Assembly: GCA_903915565.1 (NCBI GenBank)
Contig: CAIWTG010000205.1
Span: forward strand, 1 to 19,847
Direction of reading: 5' to 3'
Source of the DNA: an uncultured Chloroflexota bacterium
Lineage (GTDB): Bacteria > Chloroflexota > Dehalococcoidia > Dehalococcoidales > RBG-16-60-22
Length of the DNA: 19,847 nucleotides
Positions within the stretch are counted from its first letter, which is position 1. Each line of letters starts with the position of its first letter. Shown here in pieces: positions 8,152 to 15,480 of this stretch. A program made the position numbers and the translations under genes. The notes under the pieces were generated by a model that worked only from the letters and a program-made list of their open reading frames with translations, had not been told where the DNA came from and made no database searches.

Positions 8152-9728
8152 TTTGGGTTCACCGGTTTGTTTTCATAATCGAGGTGCATCAATAAATCGG
8201 TACGACCCCTTAATTCACGTACACTCCTGATGCCCAGTCTTTTCAGAATGCTCACCAGCTCTTTGCGCCAGGCGTTGTAAAGATTAATAATGCGCTGCGT
8301 TCCCCAGTCCAAATCTACCGTTTCCGCCAGCTCGGGGTCGGTGGTAGCAATACCGCGCGGACAACCCCGCCCGCTTTCGCAGCGGCTGCAGCGCAGGCAG
8401 CCCAGCGCGACCAGCTCCGACGTGCCGACAACCACGCCGTCAGCACCAAGGGCGATAATTTTAGCGATGTCGTAAACTGTTCTTAAGCCGCCGCTGGCAA
8501 TCATAGTGACTTTATCGCGGATGCCTTCCTGCACCAGGAAACGGTGTACTTTGATAACGGCGTATTCAATGGGCATGGCGATGTTCTTTTTAGCGATATC
8601 CGGAGCAGCGCCGGTACCGCCGTAACCGCCGTCAAGGTGGATGATGTGCGTGCCGGCAGAATAGCTGCCCACAGCGACCATATCAACATCAGCCGGCGTG
8701 GAAACCTTGGTCGATACCAGCGTCCGCCGGTTAATATGCTTAATCCAGTCCATATGTTTTTTATGGTCTTCAATCGAATAGACGCTGTGGAACGGGAAGG
8801 GCGAAAACAACGAAATCCCCGTTACCGTTTCCCGCATCCGGGCTACGGCCGGAGTAACCTTATCGGCTAAGAGGTGGCCGCCCAGTCCGGGTTTGGCGCC
8901 CTGGGCATATTTGAACTCGACCATGCGCACTCTTTGAATCGTCTCTTCGCGGACGCCGAAAAGCCCGGTGGCAACCTGTGTGATAACATGGTCGTCATAG
9001 GGCCGCATCCGCTCCATATAGCCCCCTTCTCCGGTACAGGTAAAGGTATTGAAGGCTACCGCGGCTCTGGCTTTAGCCAGCTGGGTTACATTGCTGACCG
9101 AGCCGAAGGACATGCCCCCGCCGTACCAAGGAACGTCGATTTTTATCTGCGGGCGGTCGTCAAGACGCCGGTTGAGCTCAAGGCTGGTATCTATTTCGTC
9201 GTCGCTCAAGATAACGGGCGGCTTTTCCGGGAACTTAAACTTAAGCCGGTCGAACCCGCCGCCGGAAGCGCCCAGTTCGTATTCATAATTATAATCAGGA
9301 GAAGGCGGTTCACCGGTTTCCGCCATTTTCCAGGTAGCCAGGATAATATCGGGAGTCCAGCGGTAGTCTCCGAGGGCTTTCAACATCGGGTTTTCGACCA
9401 TTTTTAAAGCCTTGTTCGGGCACAGGTCAATGCAGTAATGGGATGTTTGCTGGCAGGAAGGACCGATGCAGACATTCAAATGGGGCGCCAGGAACAATTT
9501 GTAGCCGGGTTTCAGAACATGCACGCCGTAGGGGCATACCTCGGCGCATTTGCCGCAAAAAGTGCATGCGCTGCTGCGCCGGATGATATATTTGGCAATC
9601 TCGTTCCTGTAGCGCGAAGGAGCCGGTTTGACAGCCCGCGGCACTGCCACCGGCGGAACCAGCGTTTTTAATGTATTTTCAGGTAAAATTTGGGGAGTTT
9701 TATTTTCTTGCACCAAAGAGTCTGCCAA
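8148..9728 (-). CDS. gltB: Glutamate synthase FMN/Fe-S subunit with N-terminal ferredoxin domain (archaeal-type GltB2)
   Basis: Catalytic synthase subunit (526 aa) that would form glutamate from 2-oxoglutarate and ammonia using FMN and Fe-S clusters. Two [4Fe-4S] sets come first (Cys 55,58,61,65 and 87,92,99,103). The FMN barrel follows: GGGMSFGS near 203, TGEGG 232-236, QGAKPGLGG 276-284, GGYGGTG near 368, and a GG phosphate site near 413. The usual 3Fe-4S region reads C-x2-C-x2-C-x5-C (444,447,450,456) followed by PRGIATTDPEL. All core synthase motifs are kept, so it should be active. Start: an in-frame ATG at 9836 lies 136 bases inside the upstream gene and adds a non-family leader. TTG at 9728, six bases after an AGGAGG, fits better and leaves a 29-nt overlap. 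It is the partner of the next gene (amidotransferase/GXGXG). No free-standing gltD is seen. Confidence 0.92.
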   Translation of the reverse strand: MADSLVQENKTPQILPENTLKTLVPPVAVPRAVKPAPSRYRNEIAKYIIRRSSACTFCGKCAEVCPYGVHVLKPGYKLFLAPHLNVCIGPSCQQTSHYCIDLCPNKALKMVENPMLKALGDYRWTPDIILATWKMAETGEPPSPDYNYEYELGASGGGFDRLKFKFPEKPPVILSDDEIDTSLELNRRLDDRPQIKIDVPWYGGGMSFGSVSNVTQLAKARAAVAFNTFTCTGEGGYMERMRPYDDHVITQVATGLFGVREETIQRVRMVEFKYAQGAKPGLGGHLLADKVTPAVARMRETVTGISLFSPFPFHSVYSIEDHKKHMDWIKHINRRTLVSTKVSTPADVDMVAVGSYSAGTHIIHLDGGYGGTGAAPDIAKKNIAMPIEYAVIKVHRFLVQEGIRDKVTMIASGGLRTVYDIAKIIALGADGVVVGTSELVALGCLRCSRCESGRGCPRGIATTDPELAETVDLDWGTQRIINLYNAWRKELVSILKRLGIRSVRELRGRTDLLMHLDYENKPVNPK

Positions 9729-11106
9729 AGGTGTCCTCCTCAAGGTCTTCAAAAAACATGGCGCGGCCGGCCTCACCCCGGAGGCGGCGGGCTTCGCGGA
9801 TGCCCATGGCGCCCATAACTTCAATAACTTGGTCATGCCAGGCGGCGATTAAATTCGTCATGCGCCCGACGCCGTATTCCCGGCTTATCTTTTCGATTTC
9901 CGCCGGGCAGGTAAAACCGTCGCGGCAATTCTGGCAAAAACGGCACTCCAGCGCGATTAACAACGGCATGTTTACCGTTACTAAATCGGCGCCGCAGAGC
10001 ATTTGTTTAGCCAGATGCTCCGCCAAAGCGATGCCGCCCCCGGCGATGATGGTCACCTCATCCCTGATGCCGCTTTTTACCAGGGATGTGTGGATACGGC
10101 GCAGCGCGTCTTTAATAAAGATAGGTTTATCCGCGTTAACCTGATTACCGCTGATATCCGCCACGATGTGAATCGCTTCTATATAAGGCTGGTGCGCTAA
10201 CTCGATAGCCCTCTGCTCGCCGTGAGCATCCAAATCAACCCTGGCGATTATCACCAAATCCGGATTAATAGTCTTTATCTCCCTGATACGCTTTTCTAAA
10301 TTGGCGCCGTCGCTGATTTCTATGAGCTTGCTTTGCCGCAGAATTTCCGGCGGAATCAGGGGTTTATCAACATCCAGGTGAAAGATAATGTTTGCCAGGT
10401 TTCGTTGAGCCTCGTCTTTGATGGATGCAAAGTTTTCCCAGTCTATAATTACCATCGTCCCGGTTCGCCTGGCGGTTTCAATAAACACCGGCAGAAGACC
10501 GGGGAAAAAGTATTTAGACGGCAGTTTATCGATAATCAAAGGTATGGGGAGTTCCACCAGCGAGAAAAGTTTGCCGTCAAGAATGCCTTTTTCGTTAAAA
10601 GTAAGTAAACGCGGCTTTCGTCCGATATCTACCGATGTGCTGATATACTCGCGACCGTGAATACCGTCTCGGGTAGGGCGGACGATTTCCGACATATCCG
10701 TCCACATGGCGTCAAAGCCGGTGCCGGAAAATTTACCGCGGTAACCGGCGCCGGAAACAGGGATGCTGGCGGTATCCGCCTGATTCCACGTGGTGGCGAT
10801 AATGTCCGGTGTAAAATAGCTGCTGCCCATGTGTTCATAGACCGGGTTGACCGTGATTGCCAGCAGTCCTTTGGTGCACTTCTGTACGCAGGAAAAACAC
10901 CCCATGCAATCGAAGAAAAGCGAGTTGATGTCATTCAGGTTTTTAATGTAGTCGGTCTCCTGGCGATACCTATCATAGACGCAGGCTTTCTTGACGCAGT
11001 TATGGCAGTTAGCGCAGTCTTCACGCCAGTCAACAATGCCGAATTTGCCGATAGACGGCAATCGACGCGGTATTTTTTTGGTTTCAATATGATACTTTTT
11101 CGGCAT
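9700..11106 (-). CDS. Degenerate glutamate-synthase-like ferredoxin protein (paralog of the next gene)
   Basis: A 468-aa protein with the same layout as its downstream neighbour. It has an N-terminal pair of [4Fe-4S] sets (Cys 31,34,37,42 and 67,70,73,77), a half-barrel region, a GGG phosphate-type loop near 355, then C-x2-C-x2-C-x5-C (388,391,394,400) and a shared tail with an AW-x6-GxxGIRE-like pattern. It lacks the synthase signatures GGGMSFGS, TGEGG, QGAKPGLGG and GGYGGTG, so I do not expect it to bind 2-oxoglutarate or make glutamate. It is better read as an electron-carrying or scaffolding subunit that arose by duplication. The ATG at 11106 follows the metF stop by 12 nt, with only a weak AGAG ahead of it. 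It overlaps the next gene by 29 nt. Databases would probably call it a glutamate-synthase-related or 4Fe-4S protein. Confidence 0.82.
   Translation of the reverse strand: MPKKYHIETKKIPRRLPSIGKFGIVDWREDCANCHNCVKKACVYDRYRQETDYIKNLNDINSLFFDCMGCFSCVQKCTKGLLAITVNPVYEHMGSSYFTPDIIATTWNQADTASIPVSGAGYRGKFSGTGFDAMWTDMSEIVRPTRDGIHGREYISTSVDIGRKPRLLTFNEKGILDGKLFSLVELPIPLIIDKLPSKYFFPGLLPVFIETARRTGTMVIIDWENFASIKDEAQRNLANIIFHLDVDKPLIPPEILRQSKLIEISDGANLEKRIREIKTINPDLVIIARVDLDAHGEQRAIELAHQPYIEAIHIVADISGNQVNADKPIFIKDALRRIHTSLVKSGIRDEVTIIAGGGIALAEHLAKQMLCGADLVTVNMPLLIALECRFCQNCRDGFTCPAEIEKISREYGVGRMTNLIAAWHDQVIEVMGAMGIREARRLRGEAGRAMFFEDLEEDTFGRLFGARK
9735..9740 (-). promoter_or_regulatory. Ribosome binding site deciding the TTG start of the synthase subunit
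   Basis: A perfect AGGAGG on the minus strand lies inside the end of the upstream 468-aa gene, followed by ACACCT and a TTG at 9728. The spacing of six bases supports TTG 9728 as the start rather than the ATG at 9836 or the GTG at 9713. Confidence 0.75.
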
Positions 11107-11118
11107 ATCAATCTCTAC

Positions 11119-12018
11119 TTATGAAACGGTTGCCAATAACTCCGGTACGATACTTTCGTTGCCGCCGGAAAGAATGTGAATCCCTTTTAGTCCCGGCAGG
11201 CCTTTAACCTGTTTCATTATTTCGCCAGCGATTTTCAGACCTTCTTTCCGCTGGGCGGCATCATCGCCGGCCTTGTTAAGACGGTCGATAACGGCCGGAG
11301 GTATAACAAAGTCGGTGTGGTGTTCGACTAATTCCTGGGCTTGGGCAGCATTCCGAAAAGGTAGGACGCCAGCCAGAAAAGCCGCCTTTTCCGTAAACTT
11401 ATTCTTTTGAGCGGTTTCCAGCCATTTTTGGAAGGTACTGACATCGAACACAGCCTGGGTCTGGATAAATTCCGCTCCCGCGGCAATTTTCTTCGCCAGG
11501 CGCATCATATTCATTTCCGGAGGATTTAGATAGGGATTCGCCGCGGCGCCAATCAACATGGAAAATCCGCCGTCTATCTTTTTCCCATCCAGTAACTGCC
11601 CCTGGTTCATCTTTTTAACTAGGGCGGTTAGCTGAATAGAATCGATATCGTAGACGTTGGTTGATTCGGGATTACCGATAAGCGTCTGGTGATATCCGGA
11701 GAGGCATAAAACATTATTTATCCCCAGGAGCGCCGCACCCAATAAGTCCGACTGGAGGGCGATACGATTCCTATCACGGGTGACCAATTGATAAATAGTC
11801 TCAATACCGGCCTGGTTCAAAACCACCGCAGCCGCCAGGCTGGATACAACTACACCGTAGTGATTATCGGCGACATTTACGGCCGCGATGCCATTGCTGA
11901 AATAACTGGCACAAGATTGTATCTTGGCTGAATCTACGTCAACGGTAGGCAAATATTCGGCAGTAAAGATAAACTCTTTACTCTTTATTTTTTCGGCCAG
12001 TCTATTTACTTGTTTCAT
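11119..12018 (-). CDS. metF: Methylenetetrahydrofolate reductase family protein (MetF-like)
   Basis: A 299-aa TIM-barrel flavoprotein of the MetF family, which interconverts 5,10-methylene- and 5-methyl-tetrahydrofolate. Family marks seen: the acidic residue Glu21 in FTAEYLP (equivalent to the E. coli active-site Glu), TRDRNRIALQSDLLGA, NVYDIDSIQL, and AGAEFIQTQAVFD in the second half. One active-site position is unusual: where the family has Gly-Asp after the fifth strand, this protein has Gly108-Tyr109. The ATG at 12018 has AGGAG six bases upstream, 40 nt after the mvhD-like stop. MetF in the same operon as hdrABC and mvhD recalls the Moorella metVF-hdrCBA-mvhD arrangement, suggesting that electrons reach its FAD through the Hdr complex rather than from free NADH. 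No metV (zinc partner) is visible in the window. Confidence 0.9.
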   Translation of the reverse strand: MKQVNRLAEKIKSKEFIFTAEYLPTVDVDSAKIQSCASYFSNGIAAVNVADNHYGVVVSSLAAAVVLNQAGIETIYQLVTRDRNRIALQSDLLGAALLGINNVLCLSGYHQTLIGNPESTNVYDIDSIQLTALVKKMNQGQLLDGKKIDGGFSMLIGAAANPYLNPPEMNMMRLAKKIAAGAEFIQTQAVFDVSTFQKWLETAQKNKFTEKAAFLAGVLPFRNAAQAQELVEHHTDFVIPPAVIDRLNKAGDDAAQRKEGLKIAGEIMKQVKGLPGLKGIHILSGGNESIVPELLATVS

Positions 12019-12058
12019 AGGAATCTCCTGAAATACTCGTTTACCAAAGAAATCAGAC

Positions 12059-12487
12059 CTATTTTCTTGAAATACCGATGGGGGTATTGTTCTTTATTTT
12101 TTTTATCTGCTGACAAAAATCCTCAAGGGAACTAATAGCGCGGGCAATACCGTCGTCCTGCAGTTGGATAAAGGTAATCCGTCCCTGGCCGAGCCCAGTC
12201 TCTTCCAGCAGCTCTTCTACCGCGGCAATTCTCTTTTTAGCGCGCAGATTGCCTTCTAAATACCGGCAATCGCCTTGCTTACAAATCATCACCGCCACAC
12301 CGTCAGCGCCGGTTTCGAAGGCTTTGGTCAGGTACAGAATGTCCAATTTCCCTGAACAGGGGATGGAAACCACCTTGGTTTCGATGCCAGTTTGAGTCAT
12401 ATTCCGTGTTATATCAGCCTGTTCGTAGCTGGTGGCACAGCAAAATAGATATATCTTAGCATTGTTGCTATTTACGATATTTACCAT
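12059..12487 (-). CDS. mvhD: MvhD/FrhD-type hydrogenase iron-sulfur (delta) subunit
   Basis: A 142-aa protein of the MvhD family, the [2Fe-2S] adaptor that passes electrons between an external donor or acceptor enzyme and HdrA. Marks seen: an N-terminal FCCATSYE segment, PCSG with Cys44, and CKQGDCRY with Cys69 and Cys74, followed by the typical GN-x-AKKR helix. In place of the usual CxxC before Tyr, it has adjacent Cys16-Cys17 and Thr19. I use the ATG at 12487, eight bases after AGGA; a TTG at 12505 is possible but has no good ribosome site. It is the first gene of the operon, behind a strong promoter. No hydrogenase gene is nearby, so the metF product or the glutamate-synthase-like subunits are the likelier partners. 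Confidence 0.9.
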   Translation of the reverse strand: MVNIVNSNNAKIYLFCCATSYEQADITRNMTQTGIETKVVSIPCSGKLDILYLTKAFETGADGVAVMICKQGDCRYLEGNLRAKKRIAAVEELLEETGLGQGRITFIQLQDDGIARAISSLEDFCQQIKKIKNNTPIGISRK

Positions 12488-12548
12488 TGTACTATTCCTA
12501 TTCAATAATTCCAGCGATTACATCAAGAAACAGGGTTCCAAAACAAAA

Positions 12549-12570
12549 ATACGGTAATCAGTTACCGTAT
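12549..12570. repeat. Perfect 9-bp palindrome next to the Hdr operon promoter (candidate operator)
   Basis: ATACGGTAA and its exact reverse complement are separated by TCAG. It lies just downstream of the minus-strand -10 element, covering roughly +1 to +22 of the predicted transcript. No T-run follows on either strand, so it is not a terminator. A repressor or redox-sensor operator is the simplest reading; a 5' mRNA hairpin is the alternative. Confidence 0.65.
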
Positions 12571-12576
12571 ACTTAA

Positions 12577-12605
12577 ATATTAACGCAATCGTAATAATCT
12601 GTCAA
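12577..12605 (-). promoter_or_regulatory. Sigma70-type promoter of the mvhD-metF-glt-hdr operon
   Basis: On the minus strand, a perfect TTGACA (12605-12600), a 17-base spacer and TAATAT (12582-12577). The predicted start of transcription is near 12570, giving an 80-odd base leader before the ATG at 12487. It is the only gap upstream of the eight-gene operon, so it is probably the main promoter. Confidence 0.65.
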
Positions 12606-12641
12606 GGTGTTCTACGCATGGGACGCGGTAGGGCGATTACG

Positions 12642-12670
12642 TTGTTTTTCTCACGTTAGTAGATTATAAT
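12642..12670 (+). promoter_or_regulatory. Sigma70-type promoter of the MoaF-like gene
   Basis: TTGTTT at 12642-12647, a 17-base spacer and a perfect TATAAT at 12665-12670. The predicted start is near 12677, about 50 bases before the ATG at 12727. It is divergent from, and separate from, the Hdr operon promoter. Confidence 0.6.
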
Positions 12671-12726
12671 CAGATGCGGTTTTACTATATTCCGCGCTAA
12701 CTAATTTTGTGAAGGGAGCCAGCCTC

Positions 12727-14466
12727 ATGGATTTCTTTAAATCTACTTTCTACAACAAGTACACACCGCTGACTGATGCGCAAATTTCAGCCAAACTCAA
12801 ACCGGCACCGAAAGCCGGGAGCGCTTCACCACCGTCGACGGCGTTAGCCGGGAAATCTTTAAAGATTATTCTCGATGGGGGACCGACGCTGGAATATAAG
12901 TTCGAGTCTAAAGATAAACTCACATTCTCGGAGGGTGGAGCCAAAGCCGTCGCGGCGCCCTATTCGGCTAAAGAGCTTGACGATATTATTCTCTTTACGC
13001 ACATGATACCGGATACCGTCCGCGGTTACGGTGTTGTCTATGATACCAAGACAAATCTGGTTACCGCCTTCGAACTGTGGTTTGGCGGATTTGAAAAGGA
13101 CAAGCGTGAAGTATGGCGTGATTTCAAATTCGGTTATGTTGCTACCGGCGCTTCCGTACCGGAAAAGCGTCATGCCCTTACCAACCGCATTGAAGGCAAG
13201 GGTACTTACTGGAAGAACGACAACGGCGTGGAGATGCTCTACTTCTTCCCGTCGGTTGTCTGGTCATCTTTTGTGGAGTTGAGCGACCCGCTGGGTGGCA
13301 TTACCATCACTGCCCCGTCCGACTACATAAAAATCGACGACCGGCGGTATATCTATTCCCGCGTCGAGCAGGAATATTCCGGCGCTTTTACGCTGGAAGT
13401 GATTGACCTATTTAACATCAGGCATGTCGGCATGCGACTCGGCTTCGATAAAAACGATGCGCTGGACTATACCATGTACTACGGGGAGGGTGAAATTACC
13501 GGGCAGTCAACCAACCTTGAGCCGCTGGCGGATTATGGCACCGAGATTCCTTTAGGTGAAGAACACCGCAAGATGATTAATCCCCAAAATAAGGGCGTGC
13601 GACCCTCTTACCGTCCGAAGTATATGCACAAAGACTACACACAGGCCGAGGTGGACGAGGTCATCAAGAAGAACAGCAAAATATTTGAAGGACGCTCCAT
13701 CATGTCCAGCATGAACACTATGGAACCCTCCGATTACATGGTCGCGAAGACATTCACACTCCGTTATGATGACGGCCCCGCGTGGGAATATGACATTACC
13801 GACATCAACCATCTGAAGTGGCGGGCAGAAGGTGAAAAAACCTGGCATAGTGAAAAATACGAAGGCTACGAAGCGGCTAAAGATATCATCATATTCTCCC
13901 ATATCTGTACGGGGAGCAAACCTCTGCGCAATTTGACCCAGGCGGTCGACTTCTCCAATGCGCTGGCGACCTGTGTGGACGCGCAGATGGGCAACGGACG
14001 CAAACCCTGGGAAGTAGGGCATAAAGCTATCTTTGGCGTCCTGGAGATGAAGGGCGGTCCGACGTCTCCAGTAGTTGCCAGGCACGGCTTTACCACTGAC
14101 CTTGTCGGCAAAGCGTTCTCCTGGACTTATGGCGGGATGATGCAGTCAATCCACGTCTACAGCACGCCCGACTCCTATTCCTGGACGATTATGCTCGACA
14201 AGAATGCGGGCGGCTGGATGTGGAGTTCGCCCTGTCTCTACGTTAAGCTGCGTAAGGATGCGTATTTGATGAGCTGGACGGAAGATACCTGCAATGGCAA
14301 TCAGGGTACGTTTATAGTGAATCCTTGGATAATGCACGACGGCGGTTTCTTCTTCGGCATCGGCAATAATCCGGACGGCAATAGTGATGTTCACCTGACA
14401 TCGCTGGGCGCTTTCGCCCGTCCGCTGCACGGGTTCGATATCATGAAATACTTTGATAAAAAGTAA
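12727..14466 (+). CDS. Tandem MoaF-like (calycin-type) domain protein
   Basis: A 579-aa cytoplasmic protein related to the MoaF family (named from molybdenum-cofactor gene clusters; true activity unproven; the fold is thought to resemble lipocalins and phenolic acid decarboxylase). Two copies are fused. Copy 1 (about 41-270) contains GKSLKIIL, DDIILFTHM, KRHALTNRIEGKGTYW and SDYIKIDDRRYIYSRVEQEY. Copy 2 (about 336-575) contains AKTFTLRYDDGPAWEYD, KDIIIFSHI, ARHGFTTDLVGKAFSW and CLYVKLRKDAYLMSWTEDTC. Copy 2 is close to the family consensus; copy 1 is diverged. The first 40 residues are a poorly conserved Pro/Ala-rich leader, with no signal peptide. I chose ATG 12727, eight bases after GAAGGGAG; a GTG at 12709 overlaps that site. 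It is transcribed alone from its own promoter and converges with the hydrolase gene. A small-molecule binding or aromatic-acid role is possible but not shown. Confidence 0.85.
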   Translation: MDFFKSTFYNKYTPLTDAQISAKLKPAPKAGSASPPSTALAGKSLKIILDGGPTLEYKFESKDKLTFSEGGAKAVAAPYSAKELDDIILFTHMIPDTVRGYGVVYDTKTNLVTAFELWFGGFEKDKREVWRDFKFGYVATGASVPEKRHALTNRIEGKGTYWKNDNGVEMLYFFPSVVWSSFVELSDPLGGITITAPSDYIKIDDRRYIYSRVEQEYSGAFTLEVIDLFNIRHVGMRLGFDKNDALDYTMYYGEGEITGQSTNLEPLADYGTEIPLGEEHRKMINPQNKGVRPSYRPKYMHKDYTQAEVDEVIKKNSKIFEGRSIMSSMNTMEPSDYMVAKTFTLRYDDGPAWEYDITDINHLKWRAEGEKTWHSEKYEGYEAAKDIIIFSHICTGSKPLRNLTQAVDFSNALATCVDAQMGNGRKPWEVGHKAIFGVLEMKGGPTSPVVARHGFTTDLVGKAFSWTYGGMMQSIHVYSTPDSYSWTIMLDKNAGGWMWSSPCLYVKLRKDAYLMSWTEDTCNGNQGTFIVNPWIMHDGGFFFGIGNNPDGNSDVHLTSLGAFARPLHGFDIMKYFDKK

Positions 14467-14492
14467 AACCGAGGATAAAGCCTTAGCCTAAA

Positions 14493-15458
14493 TTATTGAT
14501 ACAGCGCCCGTTTTAGAGCCCGGCGGATGTCGGCCGTAAATCTTTTAGAGATGTCGGCGCCGGGAACGAGCATATCAAAAGCGTGGCAGCCTCCGGGGTA
14601 GACATGAAGCTCGGTGGGAACGCCCGCGGCAATTAACCTCTGGGCATAATTGACGTCTTCCTGGGCAAATAAATCAATGTCCCCAACCGTGATGTAGGCT
14701 GGAGGCAGTCCTTCCAAATTGTCAGCTCTATAAGCTGCGGCATAGCAGGAAATTCCTTCGCCTCCCGGCTGGCAGCCAAGATAGGAACGCCAGCCTAATA
14801 AATTGTTTGCGCGAGTCCAGAAAAGAGCGTCGGGTAAGGCATCGTTGGGAGGGGTGATATTACAGTCGTTTATCATGGGATAAACCAGCAGTTGGAAAAT
14901 AGTTTTAACTTCTTTCCGGTCGCGGGCTAATAGTGCCAGTCCGGATGCCAGACCCCCGCCGGCGCTCGCGCCGCCAATACCTATGCGCGACCGGTCAACT
15001 TTTAGTTCATCGGCGTGGGTTGAAAGCCATTTTAAGGCGGCATAGCAGTCTTCCAGCGGAGCCGGATAGGGATTTTCCGGAGCCAGGCGATACTCTACAG
15101 AAACAACGACGCATTCTCCGGCCAAGGTGTAGTTCTTGGCCGTAAAATCTTCCTGGTCGATTTCGCCGAGCATATAACCACCGCCGTGAATCCATAACAA
15201 AGCGGGGAGTGCTTTTGACTGTTTTTCCAGCCTATAAATTCTCACAGCGATATCAGGGGCATCCTTGGGGCCGGGAATTATTTTATCTTCAGTTTTAACG
15301 CCGGGGACAACCGGCATTTTCATCGCCGCCCACATTTTTTTTGATTCTACGCGCGCGACTAGCAGGTTATCGAAGGACTGCCGCGGCATCACTTTCAGCA
15401 TCGTCTTGATAGGTTCTTTTAGTTGGGGGTCCAGTTGTTCAGCGAGGTCGCGTTTCAT
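14493..15458 (-). CDS. Alpha/beta hydrolase, hormone-sensitive-lipase (HSL) type esterase
   Basis: A 321-aa carboxylesterase-type hydrolase. The HGGG oxyanion motif (91-94), Ser165 in GASAGG, Asp262 in GDIDLF and His292 in CHAFD form a complete catalytic set typical of the HSL family, whose usual substrates are short-chain esters. An N-terminal cap of about 60 residues precedes the core. No signal peptide or lipobox is present, so it is cytoplasmic. The ATG at 15458 follows AAGGAG by six bases; the longer TTG opening at 15476 has no such site. It lies 22 nt after the sugar kinase and is the last gene of this operon, suggesting removal of acyl groups from sugars or glycosides. The substrate is unknown. 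Confidence 0.9.
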   Translation of the reverse strand: MKRDLAEQLDPQLKEPIKTMLKVMPRQSFDNLLVARVESKKMWAAMKMPVVPGVKTEDKIIPGPKDAPDIAVRIYRLEKQSKALPALLWIHGGGYMLGEIDQEDFTAKNYTLAGECVVVSVEYRLAPENPYPAPLEDCYAALKWLSTHADELKVDRSRIGIGGASAGGGLASGLALLARDRKEVKTIFQLLVYPMINDCNITPPNDALPDALFWTRANNLLGWRSYLGCQPGGEGISCYAAAYRADNLEGLPPAYITVGDIDLFAQEDVNYAQRLIAAGVPTELHVYPGGCHAFDMLVPGADISKRFTADIRRALKRALYQ

Positions 15459-15480
15459 AAATAACTCCTTTAACAAATTA

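Noticed and set aside
9729..9836. ATG start at 9836 for the synthase subunit
   Set aside because: It would overlap the upstream gene by 137 nt, and the added residues look like out-of-frame reading of that gene; TTG 9728 has AGGAGG six bases away.
12549..12570. Palindrome as an intrinsic terminator
   Set aside because: No U-tract on either strand, and it sits at the predicted promoter start rather than after a gene.
14467..14492. Bidirectional terminator between the convergent MoaF-like and hydrolase genes
   Set aside because: Only a three-pair AGG/CCT stem and no T-run could be found; transcription end signals are not supported here.
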